Below are positions 1-6,119 of a DNA stretch of 16,334 nt, piece after piece. The position numbers were made by a program, and so were the translations under genes. The stretch's first letter is position 1; every line of letters starts with the position of its first letter. The notes beneath the pieces are model-generated. The model had not been told where the DNA came from, did no database searches, and was given only the letters and a program-made list of their open reading frames with translations. This stretch comes from JAIVGV01 sp035295985 (GTDB taxonomy: Bacteria; Acidobacteriota; Blastocatellia; Pyrinomonadales; Pyrinomonadaceae), in the NCBI GenBank assembly GCA_035295985.1, contig DATHBT010000341.1:1-16334 (forward strand), in the 5' to 3' direction.

Positions 1-519
<519 letters not shown>

Positions 520-611
520 GTCTAAGACCCAGTGTCCCCCCGCCGTTAATAGAACCGAACGCCCCCGTTCGTCAACCCGACTGACGCGCGGCCCCCGCGC
601 GCCCCGCGATC

Positions 612-620
612 AAGGAGGAG
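612..620 (+). promoter_or_regulatory. strong ribosome binding site that decides the YihY start
   Basis: AAGGAGGAG lies at 612-620. It is 7 nt from the ATG at 628 but only 1 nt from an in-frame GTG at 622, so the ATG is the better start. The preceding gap (520-611) holds only a short GC hairpin at 585-601 with no T tract. Confidence 0.6.
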
Positions 621-627
621 CGTGAGG

Positions 628-1653
628 ATGTTGTTTTCTGCCTGGGGACTCGGCGGCCTGACGTGGAAGGAGCTGGCGCGCCGCGTCTGGTCGGAGATGA
701 GCGAGGACGACGTGTGGGGCCGCGCCGCGCAGCTCTCCTACTACTTCCTGCTCGCGCTCTTCCCGCTGCTGCTCTTCCTCACGACACTCCTCGGCTACTT
801 CGCCGACGCAGGCTCGGAGCTTCGCGCGGAGATGCTCCGCTTCCTCGGCCAGGTCGTCCCGGCGGAGGCGAGCGATCTCATCTTCAAGACGGTCGAGGAG
901 GTGGAGGACAACGCCGGGGGCGGCAAGCTCTCCTTCGGCGTCCTCGCCACGCTGTGGGCCGCCTCGAACGGGATGGGCGCGATCACGGAGGCGCTGAACG
1001 TCGCCTACGAGGTGAAGGAGTCGCGCCCCTGGTGGAAGGCGCGGCTCGTCGCCGTCGGGCTGACCCTGGGGCTGACAGTCCTGATCGCGTCCGCGCTCGT
1101 GCTCATACTTTTCGGCGAGACGCTGGCCGGGTGGGTCGCGGCGAGCTGGAGCTTCGGGTCGGTCTTCGTGACGGCGTGGAAAATCTTGCAGTGGCCGGTG
1201 GCGCTCGTCTTCGTCCTCGCCGCCTTCGCGCTCATCTACTACGCCGCGCCGAACGTGAAGAAAAAGAGCTGGCAGTGGATCACGCCGGGGACGGTGACTG
1301 GCGTCCTGCTCTGGCTGCTCGTCTCCTTCGTCTTCCGCCTCTACCTCGGCTACTTCAACTCCTACAGCGCGACCTACGGCGCGCTGGGCGCGGTCATCAT
1401 CCTGATGCTCTGGTTCTACCTCACGGGCGCGGCGATACTCATCGGCGGCGAGGTCAACTCCGAGATCGCCTTCGCCGAGGCCGGCTTCTCGCCCGACGAC
1501 CCGATGCGCGGCGAGCGGCAGCCCGGCGAGGCGAAGGCGGGCGAAGACCAGAGAAGAGAGACGGACGATCCGAAGCTCGCGCCCGGTAAGAAGACGCCCG
1601 GCGAAATCGCCGCGGCCGAGCGACGGCGCGAAAGGGAGAAGAGGGAGAAGTAG
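628..1653 (+). CDS. YihY/BrkB family (UPF0761) inner-membrane protein
   Basis: A 341-residue polytopic membrane protein of the YihY/virulence factor BrkB family. The family's transport substrate is not established. The N-terminal family signature is visible as WGRAAQLSYYFLLALFPLLL (residues about 30-49). Further hydrophobic segments lie at about 110-125, 145-165, 190-210, 225-250 and 260-280, consistent with the usual six-helix core. The polar segment after the last helix (from about residue 285) is rich in D, E, R, K and P and ends in a charged RREREKREK tail, probably cytoplasmic and disordered. An in-frame GTG at 622 would add two residues but sits too close to the Shine-Dalgarno sequence. 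The stop codon at 1651-1653 directly abuts a large palindrome. The gene is convergent with the peptidase gene downstream. Confidence 0.9.
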   Translation: MLFSAWGLGGLTWKELARRVWSEMSEDDVWGRAAQLSYYFLLALFPLLLFLTTLLGYFADAGSELRAEMLRFLGQVVPAEASDLIFKTVEEVEDNAGGGKLSFGVLATLWAASNGMGAITEALNVAYEVKESRPWWKARLVAVGLTLGLTVLIASALVLILFGETLAGWVAASWSFGSVFVTAWKILQWPVALVFVLAAFALIYYAAPNVKKKSWQWITPGTVTGVLLWLLVSFVFRLYLGYFNSYSATYGALGAVIILMLWFYLTGAAILIGGEVNSEIAFAEAGFSPDDPMRGERQPGEAKAGEDQRRETDDPKLAPGKKTPGEIAAAERRREREKREK

Positions 1654-1736
1654 GGCAAAGTAGAAAGGCAAAAGGCAAAAGTGAGGAAGGCGCGCAGGTC
1701 TTCTTCTCTTTTGCCTTTTGCCTTTCTACTTTTGCC
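1654..1736. repeat. heptamer-repeat palindrome / probable bidirectional terminator
   Basis: The left arm (1654-1681) and right arm (1708-1736) are reverse complements over 28 nt with a single bulged A. The loop is 26 nt (1682-1707). The arms contain tandem 7-nt units (AAAGGCA AAAGGCA AAAG, and the complement CTTTTGCCTTTTGCC). The element fills the 87-nt gap between the stop codons at 1653 and 1741. It can form a long hairpin on either strand with a T-rich 3' side, so it may stop transcription from both convergent genes. Its repeat architecture matches the elements at 14523-14659 and 15202-15628 with a different heptamer. Confidence 0.8.
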
Positions 1737-1740
1737 TTGT

Positions 1741-3015
1741 TTACTCGCTCAACTGCGCGAGGGCGACGCCGAGCAGGATCAATTTCTTGATGCCCTTGTA
1801 GAGCGGCTCGATCTGGCAGTTCTCGGTGAGCGCGTGCGAGTCGGAGCACGGGCCCGCGCCGGTCGAGATGGCGGAGACGCCCGCGGCCAGGGCGGGGCTG
1901 GCGTTGTTCGAGCAGTCGGGCGTGATGGGCGGGTTCTCGAACCCCATCGCGCGGTGGACGGCCTCGCTGGTGCGCACGAGGTACGACTCGCGGTGGCCCG
2001 GAACCTGCGCCGCCGCGCGCCGCGAGACGACTTCCGTGTTGACCGCCATCTTCTCGCGCTCTGCCTCCTCGCGCACGATCTCTGCGATGCGCTTCTCCGT
2101 GGCGTTGATCCAGTCGTTCGAGGTGGAGCGCAGGTCGAGCGAGAACCAGGCGTCGGCGGCCTTGGCGTTGACGACCTCGGAGCCGCCGAGCATCCCGATG
2201 TTGATGTGCGCGCCGATGTCGCGGGGCGTCTCTATCTGGTAGATGCGCTGGATGGCGCGCGCCAGCGGGAGCGTGGCCGAGTAGGGCGGCGTGCGCGAGC
2301 GCGTGTGGCCGCCGGGGCCGACGAAGTGGTGCTTGTACCAGTTGATGCCGATGCAGCCGTAGGTGAACCCCTCGTAGCCGCCGTCGAGCGCGATGTAGTG
2401 GCCGATGCGCCCCTTGTTCTCGGCGACGTACTCGGTCGCGCCGCGCATCGAAGACTCCTCCTCGACCGTGAAGAGGAAGACGAGGTCGCCGCGCGTTCTG
2501 ACCTTCGCCGCGTCGAGCGCGCGGATCATGGCGAGCATCGCCTCGATGTTGCGCGTGTCGTCGCCGACGCCGGGCGCATAGACGCGGCCGTCCTTGATCG
2601 TCGCCTTGATCTTCAGGCCCGGCTGGAAGACCGTGTCGAGGTGCGAGTCGAAGACGACCGTGGGCCCGCCGCCCGTGCCCTTACGCACGGCGACGAGGTT
2701 GCCGGCGCGGTCGTAGCGAATCTCCGAAAGGCCCTGGCGTCGCAGCAGCCGCTCGATGAACTGAGCGCGCGGGCGCTCGTGCCCCGACGGCGCGTTGATC
2801 TCCGTGATCGCCACCCACTCGCGCAACGTCGCCTCGCGCTCCCTGTCAACGTGTTCGAACGCGGCGGCGACGCGCGGGTGCTTCATCAGCGCGGCAGCCT
2901 GCTCGACGCCCAGCGGCTGCTGCCGCGCGAGCGGCGCCCTCCCGCCGCCGGCGGGTTGCGAGGCGAGCAACAGACAAGCGAGCGCGGCCGACGCGCCGAT
3001 CAACCTGCTCAACAT
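1741..3015 (-). CDS. secreted M20 family zinc metallopeptidase (tripeptidase-like)
   Basis: A 424-residue M20/M25/M40-family peptidase. The N-terminus (MLSRLIGASAALACLLLA, then QPAGG) is a signal peptide, possibly with further processing, so the enzyme should act outside the cytoplasm. The metal-binding set is complete: H125 and D127 in SHLDTVF, D152 in GVGDDTRN, the catalytic pair E185-E186 in TVEEES, D211 in ALDGG, and H394 in CSDSHALTE. The GPGGHTRSR segment (233-241) marks the lid/dimerisation domain typical of the family. The protein resembles peptidase T-like or acetyl-lysine/ornithine deacetylase-like members, and the exact substrate cannot be told from sequence. The ATG start follows a G-rich stretch rather than a standard Shine-Dalgarno sequence. 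Transcription runs toward the palindrome at 1654-1736. Confidence 0.9.
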   Translation of the reverse strand: MLSRLIGASAALACLLLASQPAGGGRAPLARQQPLGVEQAAALMKHPRVAAAFEHVDREREATLREWVAITEINAPSGHERPRAQFIERLLRRQGLSEIRYDRAGNLVAVRKGTGGGPTVVFDSHLDTVFQPGLKIKATIKDGRVYAPGVGDDTRNIEAMLAMIRALDAAKVRTRGDLVFLFTVEEESSMRGATEYVAENKGRIGHYIALDGGYEGFTYGCIGINWYKHHFVGPGGHTRSRTPPYSATLPLARAIQRIYQIETPRDIGAHINIGMLGGSEVVNAKAADAWFSLDLRSTSNDWINATEKRIAEIVREEAEREKMAVNTEVVSRRAAAQVPGHRESYLVRTSEAVHRAMGFENPPITPDCSNNASPALAAGVSAISTGAGPCSDSHALTENCQIEPLYKGIKKLILLGVALAQLSE

Positions 3016-3135
3016 TTCGTTATAAAACCCCCTGAGCGGAAAGACGGTTCGATGAAAGGGCGCGCGGCGCGGAGAGCGTGCGCGCGCGGACGCCCGCGCG
3101 AAAGTGTCAGACGTTTCGCGCGCAGTTTAACACGG

Positions 3136-3166
3136 CCGCGCGGGTTGCCGGCGCACTCCCGCGCGG
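3136..3166 (-). terminator. GC hairpin downstream of the receiver-like gene
   Basis: The 9-nt arms CCGCGCGGG (3136-3144) and CCCGCGCGG (3158-3166) flank a 13-nt loop in the 166-nt gap between the two minus-strand genes. There is no T tract after it, so termination is only a possibility. The rest of the gap (3016-3135) is GC-rich with no gene that I can support. Confidence 0.3.
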
Positions 3167-3181
3167 CGCGCGGCTGCGGCG

Positions 3182-3640
3182 TCATCGCTGCCAGTATGTT
3201 TTGAGCTTCTGCGAGAGGTAAGGGAAGGGGATGTGCTCGGCCGTCAGCCCGGCGTCGCGCATCAGCGACACCATCCGCCACGCGCCGTCGGCGTTGCGCG
3301 TGTGGACGATGATGCGGGCGACCGAGTGCTTGCCCGCGTTGGCTGCGAGCCAGGAGGCGACGGCGTAGCCCGTGCGCTCGTCGTCCGGCTCCTGCTGGTT
3401 CCTGTAGTGGTGCGGCAGCAGGTCGTGGTCGAGGAAGATCGCGTCGTAGCGGTTGGACGTGAGCAGCTCGATGGCCTCCGCCGGCTCGAACGCCGAGTCG
3501 AAATGGTCTCGTTTGAAACGCTCGGCGAGCCAGTCGTGCCGCCCCCGCTCGTCGTCGAGGACGAGGACGCGCAGGGGCGGGCGTTCTTCGGCCGCGTCCG
3601 CGATTCCCAACTTTCGCAATAGCCCCTGCCAGATGCTCAC
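3182..3640 (-). CDS. cyclic-phosphate processing receiver-domain-like protein
   Basis: A small receiver-like protein of 152 residues if it starts at the GTG at 3640. The fold begins at LRVLVLDDER (23-32), giving the acidic pair expected near the end of strand 1. FLDHDL (69-74) follows with D71 in the phospho-acceptor-like position, then GYAVASWL (91-98) and IIVHTRN (110-116). This pattern matches the family named cyclic-phosphate processing receiver domain, predicted by comparative genomics to act on cyclic-phosphate RNA ends or nucleotides. No biochemical function can be read from sequence. The frame stays open to an ATG at 3847, but that extension is proline/arginine-rich, reads like non-coding DNA and lies upstream of a likely promoter at 3722-3730. 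I therefore prefer the shorter start, with moderate confidence. There is no clear Shine-Dalgarno sequence. Confidence 0.75.
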   Translation of the reverse strand: MSIWQGLLRKLGIADAAEERPPLRVLVLDDERGRHDWLAERFKRDHFDSAFEPAEAIELLTSNRYDAIFLDHDLLPHHYRNQQEPDDERTGYAVASWLAANAGKHSVARIIVHTRNADGAWRMVSLMRDAGLTAEHIPFPYLSQKLKTYWQR

Positions 3641-3654
3641 GTCTTCGTTCGGGA

Positions 3655-3678
3655 CGCGCCGCCGAACGCGGCGGCGCG
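3655..3678 (-). promoter_or_regulatory. 5'-leader hairpin before the receiver-like gene
   Basis: The perfect 9-bp inverted repeat CGCGCCGCC/GGCGGCGCG has a 6-nt loop. It lies 15 nt upstream of the proposed GTG at 3640 and downstream of the likely transcription start. It could influence translation, but GC-rich DNA produces such stems by chance. Confidence 0.3.
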
Positions 3679-3721
3679 CTCCCCATCTCTTCGTCTTAGT
3701 CGGATTGTTTGGACGGCGAAA

Positions 3722-3730
3722 ACTATAGCA
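3722..3730 (-). promoter_or_regulatory. extended -10 promoter for the receiver-like gene
   Basis: On the minus strand the sequence reads TGC-TATAGT, an extended -10 element. A recognisable -35 is lacking (TGCGGC at 17-bp spacing). It would start transcription near 3715, about 75 nt before GTG 3640, and supports the shorter start. Confidence 0.45.
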
Positions 3731-3840
3731 CAGCGGTTGCGCGGGCCGCACCGGGGGCGGGTGCGGCGCACTAGTTGCGGGATTGCCGCTTGATTTGAAA
3801 GCGCGATGCGTGGCATTCTCGATTCCCCGACTGGTCAACG

Positions 3841-4002
3841 ATGTCAAGATGCCCTTATTGCGCTAGGCCCCTCAAAGGACTCGGACTGAAGTGCCGTGCG
3901 TGCCGGCGCTACATACTGCGCTGGCCGCACCTGTTCGTGCTCTGCTTCGTCGTGATCGTCGCCGTCCTCGCCCTGCTCGAACTTTTCCTCAGCACGACCT
4001 GA
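3841..4002 (+). CDS. zinc-ribbon, single-TM microprotein (53 aa)
   Basis: A short open frame from ATG 3841 to TGA 4002 encodes 53 residues. The N-terminus holds two cysteine pairs, CPYC (residues 4-7) and CRAC (18-21), spaced like a treble-clef or zinc-ribbon site. A basic stretch follows (CRRYILRWPH), then a clear hydrophobic helix of about 20 residues (30-50: LFVLCFVVIV, then AVLALLELFL) ending in STT. The positive-inside rule places the zinc ribbon in the cytoplasm. No specific function is known to me. There is no obvious Shine-Dalgarno sequence before the ATG (CTGGTCAACG), which lowers confidence. The ordered cysteines and the well-formed helix make chance unlikely. The gene is divergent from the receiver-like gene and upstream of the DnaC-like gene. 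Confidence 0.6.
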   Translation: MSRCPYCARPLKGLGLKCRACRRYILRWPHLFVLCFVVIVAVLALLELFLSTT

Positions 4003-4057
4003 CGTGCGGCGCGCCCCCGCGGAAAAAAATATCGCGCAGCCCTGACGCCCGCGGCGA

Positions 4058-4076
4058 ACGGCGCGGGCCGCGCCGT
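4058..4076. other. GC hairpin in the gap before the DnaC-like gene
   Basis: The 9-nt arms ACGGCGCGG and CCGCGCCGT surround a single base. The hairpin lies 56 nt after the microprotein stop and has no T tract, so it is only a weak terminator candidate for that gene. The surrounding 4003-4145 holds no other gene. Confidence 0.3.
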
Positions 4077-4106
4077 CACTGGCTAACACGCCGAGTGCGC
4101 GAACAG

Positions 4107-4124
4107 TTTTCCACCTGTGGATTT
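4107..4124. promoter_or_regulatory. DnaA-box-like inverted pair upstream of the DnaC-like gene
   Basis: TTTTCCACC on the plus strand (4107-4115) and AAATCCACA on the minus strand (complement of 4116-4124) each match the DnaA box TTATCCACA at 7 of 9 positions. They abut head to head around TCCACCTGTGGA. The site ends 21 bp upstream of the -35 box at 4146, a position suitable for an operator. Binding is inferred, not shown. Confidence 0.35.
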
Positions 4125-4145
4125 CTCGCGCGCGCCAGATGCGTC

Positions 4146-4173
4146 TTGAAATCTTTTTCGCGGGTGCTATAAT
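4146..4173 (+). promoter_or_regulatory. strong sigma70-type promoter of the DnaC-like gene
   Basis: TTGAAA (4146-4151), a 16-bp spacer, and TATAAT (4168-4173) preceded by TGC (extended -10). Transcription should start near 4180. That leaves a leader of about 110 nt to the ATG at 4291, or about 12 nt to the in-frame GTG at 4192. Confidence 0.75.
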
Positions 4174-4290
4174 CCGGCCGCCGACGCCGAAGTGTCGGGC
4201 GCACGCGGCGCGGCGCTGGACGCAAGCCCTTCGGAAAGATTTCCGGCACGCCCCCAAGCAGTCCCCGGTTCAGGAACTACAAACAGTTTG

Positions 4291-5106
4291 ATGTCGTCGG
4301 ACAACGCTAAAAAGAGCCAGCTCCGCGCCGTGCCCGAGCGCGACGCCGCCACGCCGGCTCTGCCCTTCGACCGCGCGCCCGCGCTCGCCGCGCCGCCCCA
4401 GGACGCCGCCCCAAGTTGCCCGCGCTGCTACGGGACGGGCTACGAGGTCGTCGCCGGCCGCGGCGCGCGCCGCTGCCCCTGCCGCGAGCAGTCGGCGCAG
4501 TCGAAGTTAGTTGAGGCGGCCCGCATCCCGCGCCGCTACGACTCGTGCACGCTCAACAGCTTCTTCCCCGCGCCTAGCAGCGGCTCGCAACTGCTCGCCT
4601 TCAACTACGCCTTCCGCCTGGTGAGGGAGTACCCCTCGGTCGAGCGCGGCCTGCTCTTTATGGGCCCGTGCGGGGTGGGCAAGACGCACCTCGCCGTCGC
4701 GATCCTCCGCGGGCTGTTGGAGAAAGGGGTCGGCTGCCTCTTCTACGAGTTCGGCTCGCTCCTGAAGGAGATTCAGGACAGCTACAACCCCATCTCGAAG
4801 AACTCGGAGCTGCGGGTGCTCGCGCCCGTCTATCAGGCCGAGGTGCTGGTGCTCGACGAGCTGGGGGCGTCGAAGCCTACCGACTGGGTGAGGGACACGA
4901 TGATGCAGATCATCGGGACGCGCTACAACGACCGGAAGCTGACCATCTTCACGACCAACTACCTGGACGCGCGCCGCCAGCCCACGGACGAGACTCTCGA
5001 AGACCGCGTCGGGACGCGCCTGCGCTCGCGCCTCTTCGAGATGTGCCGCACCGTCCACGTGGACGGCGAGGACTACCGCCGCCGCTTCGACGCGCAGCAG
5101 GTCTAG
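4291..5106 (+). CDS. DnaC-like AAA+ ATPase with N-terminal zinc-finger motif
   Basis: A 271-residue ATPase of the DnaC/IstB group, most likely a helicase loader or replication accessory protein. After a disordered, Ala/Pro-rich N-terminus it has a four-cysteine knuckle (C43, C46, C62, C64: CPRC...CPC). The AAA+ core follows: Walker A GPCGVGKT (125-132), Walker B VLVLDE (185-190), sensor-1 TTN (221-223) and an arginine-finger-like RLRSRLFE (243-250). No transposase gene is adjacent, which favours a replication protein over IstB. The start is uncertain. GTG 4192 would add 33 residues of low-complexity sequence just 12 nt after the predicted transcription start, and the ATG at 4291 looks better as protein but has only a weak, distant AGGA. 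A strong promoter and a terminator make this a single-gene transcription unit. Confidence 0.87.
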   Translation: MSSDNAKKSQLRAVPERDAATPALPFDRAPALAAPPQDAAPSCPRCYGTGYEVVAGRGARRCPCREQSAQSKLVEAARIPRRYDSCTLNSFFPAPSSGSQLLAFNYAFRLVREYPSVERGLLFMGPCGVGKTHLAVAILRGLLEKGVGCLFYEFGSLLKEIQDSYNPISKNSELRVLAPVYQAEVLVLDELGASKPTDWVRDTMMQIIGTRYNDRKLTIFTTNYLDARRQPTDETLEDRVGTRLRSRLFEMCRTVHVDGEDYRRRFDAQQV

Positions 5107-5129
5107 CGAATGCAGAATAGTGCGCGCAG

Positions 5130-5165
5130 AAAGAGCCGGCCCGTTGCGAAGCGGGCCGGCTCTTT
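5130..5165. terminator. bidirectional rho-independent terminator
   Basis: The perfect 14-bp stem AAAGAGCCGGCCCG/CGGGCCGGCTCTTT has an 8-nt loop (5144-5151). It ends in T-rich sequence on the plus strand and, by symmetry, on the minus strand. It lies between the DnaC-like gene (stop 5106) and the convergent hypothetical gene (stop 5200) and should serve both. Confidence 0.9.
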
Positions 5166-5199
5166 AAATGCCCCGGTGCGTCTGCCACGCGGTTGCGAC

Positions 5200-5576
5200 T
5201 TACTTCACGGCACCCGCCGGCGTCCCCTTCCTGCTGCCGCCCCGCGCGTACTCCGACTTCTTCTTGAGGCCGAGCGACTGTATCTCGTTGGAGTCTTTGC
5301 CGAACTGCGCGACGACCTGCTCTTTCGCGCCGAGCATGGCGTTGTGAAACTCCCACTCGGCGGCGACGGCATCGTCGCGCGCGGCGGCGAGTGCTGCCGC
5401 GGCCTGCGTCTCCGCGGCCTGTTTAGCCTCCATGGCTTGCCGCAGGGTCGAGATGGCGTTGACGGAATACGCGGCGTTGGCCGGGGCGTAGGACGTGATG
5501 GCTTGCAGGGAGGCAAAGCTGTCACGATCCGCTTGCAGAGTCGGCGGTGCGATACGGCGTGTCTGATTGCAGCCAT
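5200..5576 (-). CDS. small alpha-helical hypothetical protein with apparent N-terminal frameshift
   Basis: The convincing protein frame runs from about 5568 to the stop at 5200. It gives a roughly 125-residue, alanine-rich, probably coiled-coil protein with recognisable stretches TRRIAPPTLQADRDSFASLQ, then YAPANAAYSVNAISTLRQ, EWEFHNAMLGAKEQVVAQFG and LGLKKKSEYARGG. I recognise the style of a hypothetical family seen in Acidobacteriota but know no function. The only well-formed start is ATG 5576 with AAGGAG at 5584-5589 (7-nt spacing), and it is one base out of frame. Adding a single base between 5569 and 5568 would give MAANQTRRIAPP, a natural start. The in-frame alternative is ATG 5751, which prefixes about 58 residues of dissimilar sequence. 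Either a sequencing/assembly error, a recent inactivation, or the longer start explains this. Confidence 0.6.
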
Positions 5577-5583
5577 GAGGGGT

Positions 5584-5589
5584 CTCCTT
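5584..5589 (-). promoter_or_regulatory. ribosome binding site pointing at an out-of-frame ATG
   Basis: AAGGAG on the minus strand lies 7 nt before ATG 5576. It is the best Shine-Dalgarno sequence near this gene, and the ATG it serves is one base out of frame with the protein-like reading frame. Confidence 0.6.
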
Positions 5590-5777
5590 ATTCAGGTGGG
5601 TTGAGGGTTGATTTTGCGAGGCCGCACGGCGCGCGCGAGCGACGCGCGGGTTGGTAACACGGTTGACAAGTCTGTTTACGCCAGCGATAACCGAGATCGC
5701 ACGCCCCGCAACACCCATTACATCACTCACAATTGACTTTACAGGCGACACAAAGGCTCTGACGCACCCGCAAAGTG

Positions 5778-5840
5778 CGTTGTCATACGTGTAAAGTTCG
5801 TTGTCACGGGCGTGAGGTTCGTTGTCGCGCGACGCAAGGC
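5778..5840. repeat. 21-nt tandem direct repeat, three copies
   Basis: Copies at 5778-5798, 5799-5819 and 5820-5840 all begin CGTTGTC. The first two agree at 14 of 21 positions, and the third is more diverged. A remnant of a further unit (CAAAGTG) precedes copy 1. Two helical turns per unit would suit stacked protein binding, but no function is known. Confidence 0.55.
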
Positions 5841-6088
5841 CCTTGCGGAAGCCGGAAACTCTATCCCGTTCGGGCCAAACTCACGTTTTTCTGCGGAAAT
5901 TCGGCGATTCTGAGGTTTTCGCCGCTACGGTCATCCGAAAATCTGCATCCCGCCCTTGCCCGTCGAGTAGCGCCGGGATTGTAGTTCAGTCTTGCGCCGG
6001 CTGGCGTGTATAATGCCACGAATTTTTTTGCAGTCAACTTCCTTCATGTGTACTTAAGACTTTATATGCACGACCATCACAGTGCGTT

Positions 6089-6094
6089 TATAAT
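6089..6094 (+). promoter_or_regulatory. candidate -10 box of the methylase gene
   Basis: A perfect TATAAT 25 nt upstream of the methylase ATG, without a clear -35 (GCACGA at 17 bp). A second TATAAT at 6009-6014 is an alternative upstream start (TTCAGT at 18 bp as a weak -35). Confidence 0.4.
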
Positions 6095-6119
6095 CTGGCC
6101 GGCCGCTGAGGGGGAAAAA

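Larger units (their letters stand above)
5590..6119. other. non-coding stretch upstream of the restriction-modification module
   Basis: About 530 nt without a gene I can support. It contains a plus-strand promoter-like pair TTGACA (5663-5668), 17 bp, GATAAC (5686-5691), with no gene close behind it. It also contains the 21-nt tandem repeat at 5778-5840, and two TATAAT boxes (6009-6014 and 6089-6094) before the methylase. From about 6020 onward the DNA becomes visibly AT-richer. Short frames here (for example 5775-5984) translate the repeat and look accidental. Confidence 0.5.

Noticed and set aside
610..1671. 353-codon minus-strand open frame
   Set aside because: Antisense to the YihY-type gene, highly charged low-complexity translation, no start signal.
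1681..3204. 507-codon plus-strand open frame
   Set aside because: Opposite-strand shadow of the M20 peptidase. Its translation is Arg/Val/Asp-rich with no motif, whereas the minus strand has a complete metallopeptidase active site.
3009..3686. 225-codon minus-strand frame overlapping the receiver-like gene
   Set aside because: Out of frame with the recognisable receiver motifs and rich in Arg/Pro/Ala, typical of a GC-rich shadow.
4213..4262. Possible cyclic-di-GMP riboswitch (GGACGCAAGCC resembles part of the GEMM core)
   Set aside because: The required upstream GGCAAACC-like half and tetraloop-receptor pairing are absent; a covariance-model search would settle it.
4291..5106. IstB transposition helper
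   Set aside because: DnaC and IstB share the ATPase core, but no IstA transposase or terminal inverted repeats are nearby and the gene has its own promoter and terminator.
5775..5984. Cysteine-rich 69-residue frame
   Set aside because: Its repeated RCH-like pattern is just the translation of the 21-nt DNA repeat; no start signal.
6006..6119. Upstream extension of the methylase to GTG 6006
   Set aside because: The GTG overlaps the TATAAT at 6009, the added 38 residues are not family-like, and ATG 6120 has a good Shine-Dalgarno sequence.
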